From: Spongospora subterranea
Lineage: Eukaryota; Endomyxa; Phytomyxea; Plasmodiophorida; Plasmodiophoridae
Direction: 5' to 3'
Length of the DNA stretch: 36,384 nucleotides
NCBI GenBank assembly: GCA_900404475.1
Contig: OUQQ01000142.1
Span: forward strand, 1-36,384
This document shows, one piece after another, positions 29,755 to 36,384 of this stretch (positions are counted from its first letter, which is position 1; every line of letters starts with the position of its first letter). The translations under genes and the position numbers were made by a program. The notes under the pieces are model-generated. The model saw only the letters and a program-made list of their open reading frames with translations, had not been told where the DNA came from and ran no database searches.

Positions 29755-32700
29755 TTATAATATGATATTAGATGAAGAGGTGGCAGATTGGTTCGGTCCA
29801 GATGGAAACAATGGCGCCAGCGACAATGGGGTTAGCTCTGGGCCGGACATCTCGTGCGTTGGACTATCGGCCGACGACGACGTCGACAGTCGCTTGGCGA
29901 ACACCGACCCGCTCATCCTCGGTCTGCGAATGGATCTGGCCGTCATCGTCCCCCCATCGCTCTCCTCCGATTGACTGCCGCCCCCGATCGACGAGGTTCT
30001 GGCCGTTCGTCCCCCTCGAATATCCCTCCGTCTGGCGCTCTGTATCCGGTAGAATCCCGACGGGAGCCCGGCGGCCACGATCTGTGACGCCCGCTTTAGC
30101 GCCGTCTTCTGCGCCTGGGACCGCTGAAGCTCGAGCTCGGCGGAAGCGGATAGCGCCCGCTGGACGGCGGGCGGCGTCTGCTCGACACTCAGCGCCCGAT
30201 GCGCCAACTGGTTCTTCAGGGCGTTCACTCGCGAGATTGACAGTTTCCGAACGGGAGCGGGAACGATCTCGGCAGCCGACGGCGTTGATTCCTGTTCGGC
30301 GTCCGAGTTGGTGCTCCAGGAGTTTCCGGAATCGGACGCTCGCCTGGCGGATGGCGATCGAACCAGCCGCTCGGTCAACGGCGCGCTCGGGCTCTGGAAC
30401 CCGCTCTGGAACCGATCGATATAGCGCGGGTGATCGGTTATCGCCACGTTCCTGGCCTGTTCCTCGTGCCAGTTCCCCTTCTTGGCGATTACCGGGGCCG
30501 GGTGGTGCCGGATGGCCAGCTCGCGCGCCTCGATCATCACGTCCTCGTCGGTATTTTCAATCCCCAGCGCCTTCTGCTCGAACATTCGCCGGAACTTCGA
30601 CACGGGCGCTTTCCGTCTGATGATCCCCCCTGGCGCTCTGATCGATTTTGTGGAAATCTCAGGTTTATACGCCGTTGAGTCGGCCGGTCCCGCCAACTTC
30701 TTGACAATCGCTTGCTGTTGTCGTTCAATCCACGAATTCGCCGTTATCTTCCGTTGCACCTTCACCTGTTCCGGATCGGGTTCCGGTTTCGGGTTGAGTT
30801 CATCGGGAACGGCAATCGGGTCGGGTTCTGGCGCTGTCGTCTCGGTTGGCTGGTCGGCGAAGCGGACGTTCCTGAACATGGGACTGACTAGACCTCGTGG
30901 CGTATTCTCAATCGACGACGCGATCGAATCGTTGTCGTCGTTGGACGGGGGCGCTTCCGACGAAATCGGGTCCGGCTCGATGAACTGGGCGAAACCCGCC
31001 ATGATGTCGATATCGTTCGGCGTCAAACTCAGCTGGGGCGCGCTCTGCCGTAGGCGATTGGCGTCGTGCCACCAGGACGAGGTTCGCTCCGGTTCGGCGC
31101 GCTCGACCGGCGACGCCACCAGCGACTCGATCGACGACGATCGCGACCCGTTCCGATCCGGTTCGATCTGCAATTCCGGGGGTTTCAGACGCCCTCCCGC
31201 CGCCTCCATACCACCATCGACCGGCCCTTCGTGGACGTCGTCGTCGTCGTCAGTTTGCAGCGACTGGATCGACAGGTTGGTCCTCAGACGCGATCTCCCG
31301 TTTTCCGTCACCGTCAATCGTTGAGTTCCTCCTTCGGATTGATCGATCTGTGGAACGTCCTCGGTTCTGGGCGGGTCCGGTGGCGTCGTATCGGGCGGAT
31401 ACGGCGGATTCGCACAGCTTCGCCGGAACTTGAGCAGGCTCTCGGTCTGGGTCTGCTCCCGCAGGAACCGCAGCTCCTGTTTGCGGGCGTTCGCCTCGAG
31501 GATCTGGCTGGTCTTGGCCACGCGATGATCTTCCCGATATCGGACCGACTCCGGTTTCAGGCTGGGTCGTTCGCTTGGTCCATGGGACGGATCTCGCGGC
31601 TTCAATCCTAAATCAACACCCCCCGTTAATCGCTCCCCCTAGGTCGACACCCGAATTACCTGGCGACGACCTTGTTTTCGCCAACCTCGTCCTTTGAGCT
31701 TCTTGTCGGGCGACGGGTTGCGTTGGAATATCCGGCGGATCCCATTCCGGCGGATCCGTTGACGTCTCCCGAACCGGTGCCCCCCGATTCCGTCGCGATA
31801 ATCTCACGATAATATTCCTGGCAGGTCGAACCCGTTCGCGATAATCGCCCTGGTCCGGCTCCATCTCCTTCCGGGAACCGTCGATCTCCAGTTCGGCGAC
31901 GATCTCGTCCCAGTGATGGATCAGGAACTCGACGACTTGGCTGAACGATTTCCGGTCGTCGACCGGGTCGGAATCCGGTGAGTTCCGCATGAGACACGTC
32001 CCGAACATATCGGACAGGTGCCTGGCCGACACTTTCGTGATGTTCTCGGCGATGGCGACATCGCTCAGCAATCGTATCAGATCGGCCCTAAAAGATTCAG
32101 TCGCCTGAACCACTTACTGAACACGGCCACGTTAAGGGGGTTTTACTCACAGGAACTCCAGGTGATCCGCCCGAAGACGTCCCCCGATCGCGTCGCGATA
32201 TCGCTGAACTGCATCGGGTGGATCATCTCCTTTTTGAACTCAAATTCAGGGGACGTCACAAAACCGAACCGGATCGTGAATTTTTTACGTAGAATCTGGA
32301 CGAGAACGGACGAGAACGGAATCAAAGGGACCGGTAGCGATCGCAGGACCTGTTTCAGGGCGATGGCAACCGTATCGATCGAGAACGGCGCCAGGTCGAC
32401 ATCTGCCGAAAACAATTTCAGCAGCGAATATCGTTTTCGCCGATCTCAGGCCATCGTGTACCCTTTCGAGCCAGGATACTCCACGACAGCTGTTCGGCCA
32501 GCGGATTCGACCCGCCCGCGCGGAAGATCATCTCGGTTTGCGTCGCCCCCGACGCCGCCAGATGGGCGAGCAGGAACTTGGCGCCGGCGAACTCGTCGTC
32601 GTCGTCGGCGTACGACGCGACGGTTCGCGCCTCGACAGCCACCAGTGTCGACGCGGCGGCGACGGCACCGTTGTCATTGCTGTTCGTGAATCGAACAGCT

Positions 32701-32932
32701 CGAAGGCGAACGTGCTGTTTTTTCCCATGCCGGTGCATAAGAATATCGGGGCGAACACAGTTTATCTGTTCAGGGTCATTTCAAGTACTCGAAAATGTCG
32801 AAGAAAATCTGGATTTTTCCATCGAATGAGATGAAATCGGGTTTGAGAGAAAATTGTACAGGGTATTGGCAACTTTTTATCTAAAAGGTCATTGGGTTTG
32901 GGCACCGTTGTTGGATCATTGTTCGTCTCCAT
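29755..32932 (-). CDS. RhoGAP-domain protein with long disordered C-terminal region, 5 exons
   Basis: It should accelerate GTP hydrolysis by Rho-family GTPases in the cytoplasm. Proposed exons: 32789-32932, 32462-32765, 32151-32402, 31660-32112, 29755-31607, giving about 1001 residues with all phases consistent. The GAP domain spans exons 2-4: HLAASGATQTEMIFRAGGSN with the arginine finger (IFR), DVDLAPFSIDTVAIALKQVL, LRSLPVPLIPF, TKVSARHLSDMFGTCLMRN, FSQVVEFLIHHW. The remaining 600+ residues are Ser/Pro/Arg/Glu rich and probably disordered, with short charged helices (ARKQELRFLREQTQTE). Exons 3-5 and their introns (59, 38 and 52 nt) are well supported by domain continuity. Exon 1 and its 23-nt intron (32766-32788) rest on frame alone. 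An alternative frame near 32650-32758 (STFAFELFDS) may be the true N-terminal piece. Confidence 0.82.
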
Positions 32933-32939
32933 CGTGATC

Positions 32940-34725
32940 CTATTGCTGTCTGATTTCAACGGATCCGATTCCGGTCATTGTTGGCGCAATCGGCGCGATC
33001 GGTGTTGGATATATCGGCACGTTTGTCGTGTTGAATCTGAGTACAGTTATGTGGTGAGTTTTTGAGACGAGAGACGATGGGCATATTTACGTCTGGCCGC
33101 CGTCGGTGCCGGCATCAAGCCCTGGCAGGTTCAGGACGATGCTCTCATAGCATTGCCCGCCGGACGGCGAGAACATGTCAAGGTCGTTGAAGCCGGTGAA
33201 GAAGTCGGGACTGGGGTACAACATGGTGGCGCATGAGATCTGGGTTCAGGGCGGAGGTTAGAACCGATGGGGCTGACCGAATGGCGAACTGAGAATACCA
33301 ATGGGAATCGACGGGATGCGGTCATGTTTATGGCGATAATATCAGGGGACAGGACCATATATCCGCCAGATAAACTGATCTGACCGACCTGATGACGAAC
33401 GGCCAGATCGTTCAACTCTTTCACCGCGTAGTTTGGCACCGCATATTCCATCATGATCTCGAATCCTGTTTTGAACTATTTAGACACAGAGATTAGAACG
33501 CCAGATGGGACGGGATACCTGGGCTGGATAGCGCTCCTAGCGAATATAGTGCACCCGGCTCGCTGTGGCTGGCACACACAATCGGGGAGAACAATCTCGT
33601 GCGCTCTGATGTTAGGTTGAACGTAATCGTGTAGAAGGTGGCGGTTTCATCGTCGACGAATGGGTTCGACACGTTCTGTAGCTGGTTGATATTATCGGTA
33701 ATGGCCAAATGATCCATCTGGAGATCGGGTGCTCCTGGATCGGGTCGGCCTGTAGCGCCAGGGCCACTGATCGCATCGACCATTGCCGTTTCCAGCTCCA
33801 TGTTGAGACAGGGACATTTAGCAGGATTGTGGGCAATCATCGTACCGTTAACTGTAATCGTGTGGAGATGAGCGTTGCTTTGAGAGCAGGATTGAGCACA
33901 TGTGCTGTTCTGAGGTGGTGAAAGTATTGGAATTGATACTGGTTTGATAGGAGATGACGAATGGGGTGCTGTGGTGGATGAGACTGGTTTCGGGGAAGAG
34001 GTAGATGGACGGGATGATGGGCGAGAAGAATTGGATGGAGATGATGATGGGCGAGAGGAATTGGATGGAGATGATGATGGGCGAGAGGAATTGGATGGAG
34101 ATGATGATGGGCGAGAGGAATTGGATGGAGATGATGACGGAGGGGAACTTGTCGGGCGAGACGAGTTAGATGAAGGGGAACTGGTTGGGCGAGACGAGTT
34201 AGACGGAGGGGAATTAGTGGGGCGAGACGAGTTAGATGGAGGAGAACTAGATGACCGTGGTGAAGTTGTAGAAGACGGGGTTGAAGGTGAAGATGTGCGA
34301 TTAGTAGTGGCTGGAGATGAAGTCGCGGGCGAGGTGGTGAAATTGGTTGGGTTTAAGGATGTCGTCGGACTAGGAGACGCGGTGAATTGCGATGGGGACG
34401 ACGTGGAACTACTGAGGGACAACGGCTGAACAGTGGATGACGACGTTGGCGATATAGTACGAGAACTGGTTGGTTTAGGTGCCGTGGTTGAGTTAGATCC
34501 TGCTATTGAATTACTATGGTTGGCACAGGACGATGTTGATGACGTGAACAACCGAGGTAAAGGAGGAATTTTGATCAGCGGCTTTGGAGCAGTTGTCGGT
34601 GTGGGTTTTACGGTTGGCAATGGCGGCAATCCAGCGGCTTGTCGCTCATTAGCTTGTCCGTAAGACGCACCGATGTTGAGCAGGGCGATGATGATGATGA
34701 TGATCACAGCACAATTCGCCATCAC
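32940..34725 (-). CDS. Secreted mucin-like protein with C-terminal spondin domain, 4 exons
   Basis: Exons 33519-34725, 33278-33465, 33091-33239 and 32940-33036 give 546 residues. A signal peptide (MMANCAVIIIIIIALLNIGA) is followed by about 270 residues rich in Ser/Thr/Pro, with tandem repeats of SSPSNSSRPS type that each carry an N-glycosylation sequon (NSS). The C-terminal 200 residues match Spondin_N: FYTITFNLTSERTRLFSP, VCASHSEPGALYSLGALSSP, EIMMEYAVPNYAVKEL, PLVFSVRHSIS, then YPSPDFFTGFNDLDMFSPSG, CYESIVLNLPGLDAGTDGGQ, TFNTTNVPIYPTPIAP. The PSPDxFxG and DAGTDxG signatures only come together after removing introns of 53, 38 and 54 nt. It is expected to be extracellular or on the cell surface, in adhesion or protection. 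No membrane anchor is seen at the C-terminus. Confidence 0.88.
34021..34260 (-). repeat. Coding VNTR: 30-bp then 33-bp units in the mucin stalk
   Basis: Four 30-bp units (34021-34140, GCGAGAGGAATTGGATGGAG then ATGATGATGG) are followed by about three 33-bp units with GGCGAGACGAGTTAGA. On the coding strand these encode 10- and 11-residue Ser/Pro repeats around NSSRP. The near-identity of the 30-bp copies suggests recent expansion. Confidence 0.9.
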
Positions 34726-35010
34726 AAGTCAAACAGAAATTCGGAATGACCCCAGAACACCATTCAGGTCGGCTGAGTTTTTGCATGCCGTGTCTAGTGC
34801 ATGATGGTCAATTATCTCACACAGCGCTGAGTCAAGTCCTGTGCCGGTAACATAACATGGTTGCGTTACCGGCACCGATTGCCAATTATTACAGGACATA
34901 TTCGCCACGCCAAAATCAATGACTGGGCCATTCTACGAAACAAACTCGCTAAATGACCGTAACTACATTGCTGATTTTGAGAATTTAAAACCGGTCGATA
35001 GCGGGGCAAT
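34726..35010. other. Upstream flank of the mucin/spondin gene
   Basis: No gene is visible. It lies between that gene's start and the stop of the next minus-strand candidate. Confidence 0.35.
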
Positions 35011-35226
35011 TTATTTTCCAGTCGCTGGTACGTGAGGTCGTCTCCTGCGACCTGTCGCAGTTTTAGCTACGTCTGGCCCTGAATCCTCATCGTTTCGTAC
35101 AAGCGAGCGAAGCAGCGACTTCTCAAATGCAGTTTCTTCCGAGTCTTCTTCTGAGACGATTGATCCCGAATCCGCGATGAAGTCGTTGAACTCCGAAATG
35201 CACGCGGTTTTGGGGAGACGTCTTTT
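35011..35226 (-). CDS. C-terminal exon of an unidentified acidic nuclear-type protein
   Basis: A minus-strand frame with strongly protein-like composition: RRLPKTACISEFNDFIADSG, SIVSEEDSEETAFEKSLLRS, NDEDSGPDVAKT and a basic end (GRRRRPHVPATGK). It ends at a stop at 35011 and starts after an in-frame stop at 35227, so an upstream exon is expected but not located; a possible acceptor (AAAAAG) lies near 35220. The acidic patch followed by a basic tail is common in chromatin and cell-cycle proteins. No family assigned. A second, longer frame (35067-35276) overlaps it. Confidence 0.4.
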   Translation of the reverse strand, partial: KRRLPKTACISEFNDFIADSGSIVSEEDSEETAFEKSLLRSLVRNDEDSGPDVAKTATGRRRRPHVPATGK

Positions 35227-35591
35227 TCAAAAGCGTCAACATCAAACGCACTGCGAGTACTTCGGAAATATTCCAAGTACCCAAGTCACTTTATTTATAA
35301 GCGATGGATGAACAAAGTCATAACTAAAATGATTCTAAGTGTTTCATTCATCTATTTTGCGTTTGTTGAAGGAATGTTGTTTACATAATATTTACATGTT
35401 CGAGCAAGTTTAAAACAAATGCTGACCCTCCATATCGTACATGAAAAAACCTAGAGTAGTTTGCGAGGCAGAGCGTGTTTGTATTTGCGCTAACCACTCT
35501 ATTTTATTTCATGTGTATCTGTTGCCGAGGTTTCGGGTTATAGTTATTCCAGAGCAAGAGCCCCTCTTACTTTCTTGCTTGAGATCAATCG
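35227..35591. other. AT-rich spacer
   Basis: No supported gene or RNA. The plus-strand frame from 35441 has no recognisable content. Confidence 0.35.
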
Positions 35592-36119
35592 ATGCAGAAA
35601 CTTACGACAGAGCACGTTATGACTGGCCACGATCGACAAGTCATTCGACTGGTGACGACATATATGGATCGATGGAAGAACGCTTCCAAGACTATGTCCC
35701 AAGCATCTTCAAGATTGGCTTTCGTATTTTGCGTTGAACCGAAATTTAGTCGCAGGTTAAGAAGAAGCGAGCTCTTTATAAGCAACAAGATTCCTGTCAA
35801 GGAATCCATCGAACGTTTTTTGGACAATCCGATCAGGGGTGGGTAATCGACAGCACATCAACAGTGAACAGAAACACTCCGCCCTTAACCACTTGACCCA
35901 GCTGGAGAAGTGATCCAGGACGATCCAATTTGGGAATGCAGGGGCGACATTTTGACTGAAACCCATGAGCTGGAATCCGCGCCATTAGTTCTTGATCTGC
36001 CATTTGTATACGGCGTCTTCAACGCTGCCAATATGCCGCGAACTGTTCGATTCGGTTCGATTGAGTACTTCTCAGGAGCAATCATTTTTTCCAAAGGCTG
36101 CCATTTACGGGAACTGTGA
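35592..36119 (+). CDS. Hypothetical protein, 2 exons, unidentified
   Basis: Exons 35592-35838 and 35908-36119 (69-nt intron) keep frame and give 152 residues: VMTGHDRQVIRLVTTYMDRW, SNKIPVKESIERFLDNPIRE across the junction, VIQDDPIWECRGDILTETHE, VYGVFNAANMPRTVRFGSIE and a stop after CHLREL. The second exon is the more convincing part. No family recognised, and an upstream exon is possible. It converges with the partial gene that follows, 49 nt from stop to stop. Confidence 0.45.
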
Positions 36120-36168
36120 TTGTGGAGCAAAGTGGCATATATTATGACGGTTTGATGAAATCCAAAAA

Positions 36169-36384
36169 CTAAGATGGGTCCGGCCTGATAACCAGGAAAA
36201 TGGTTTGTTCGTTTACCGGATGCGTACGTCAGACGCGGTGACGTAGGGAACTCGAACGAAGTATTGGTTGAAGATCGTCATGAAGGCGACACCGAATCCG
36301 ACAATACTATGTAATGTGCGGTTCGATCGACATCAACGTCGACTTGTCGCAAACAGAGTCATTAATGCCGAAAAGGTTTGGCGA
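36169..36384 (-). CDS. Partial small single-span membrane protein, 3' exons
   Basis: Reading the minus strand, an exon at about 36217-36306 encodes IVGFGVAFMTIFNQYFVRVP and YVTASDVRI. It joins over a 32-nt intron (36185-36216) to a 16-nt last exon ending RPDPS and a stop. The short hydrophobic segment followed by a polar tail is typical of small mitochondrial inner-membrane (respiratory-chain) subunits, but I cannot name it. The gene runs off the window or has its first exon between 36307 and 36384. Confidence 0.45.

Noticed and set aside
29772..31324. Long plus-strand open frames opposite the RhoGAP C-terminal exon
   Set aside because: They are Arg/Ser-rich antisense shadows of a biased coding sequence. 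The minus strand carries the RhoGAP gene that splices in frame.
33944..34429. Plus-strand acidic repeat frame (Asp/Gly/Glu rich)
   Set aside because: It is the antisense of the Ser/Pro mucin repeats. The minus frame has a signal peptide and continues into the spondin domain.
1..36384. CRISPR arrays, bacterial operons or riboswitches
   Set aside because: The genes have spliceosomal introns and the repeats present are minisatellites. Nothing prokaryotic in organisation was seen.

Overview
The window is nuclear DNA from a compact-genome eukaryote. Most recognisable genes are broken by short GT-AG introns, many of them 45-60 nt, and neighbouring genes are only tens to hundreds of bases apart. 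I cannot name the organism. The gene set is mixed: ODR-4, a BUBR1-type MadBub, UBE2S with its C-terminal tail, KIN17, COX6A, a spondin-domain surface protein and a RhoGAP sit beside a DUG3-like class II glutamine amidotransferase, a SIW14-type phosphatase and a glutamine synthetase type I N-terminal domain. This fits a protist, an early-branching fungus or holozoan, or a reduced parasite better than yeast or a vertebrate. Splice junctions below were derived by hand from reading-frame continuity and family similarity.

Left part (1-13 kb, AT-richer): a gene-poor end with a minisatellite (790-1240) and a decayed Ty3-type reverse transcriptase fragment (1457-1840); HMG-CoA lyase on the minus strand (2529-3920); a foldback inverted repeat (4976-5245); a ten-exon BUBR1/Mad3-like checkpoint gene (5707-8900); a two-SANT-domain protein (10541-11358); and ODR-4 on the minus strand (11488-12887).

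Middle (13-24 kb): the DUG3-like amidotransferase (13498-15184, 14 exons), KIN17 (16336-17801, 7 exons), a minus-strand gene joining a glutamine-synthetase-I N-terminal domain to a CDCA7-type zinc finger (17915-18970), an unassigned coding-like patch (19.3-19.55 kb), a SIW14-like phosphatase (19969-20778), WDR18/Ipi3 (21280-22674) and a leucine-rich-repeat gene (22730-23334).

Right part (24-36.4 kb): several small unidentified candidates, COX6A (25826-26560) whose first intron holds a repeat built from its own exon end and splice donor, UBE2S (27104-27786), an unidentified helical-looking gene (27832-29331, minus), a RhoGAP protein (29755-32932, minus), a mucin-like spondin-domain surface protein (32940-34725, minus), and partial or unidentified genes to the end.

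The genes do not form a single pathway, as expected for a eukaryotic chromosome. Some functional themes recur: APC/C control (BUBR1-like inhibitor, UBE2S chain-elongating E2), mitochondrial metabolism (HMG-CoA lyase, COX6A), nuclear nucleic-acid proteins (KIN17, SANT protein, CDCA7-like zinc finger) and ribosome assembly (WDR18).
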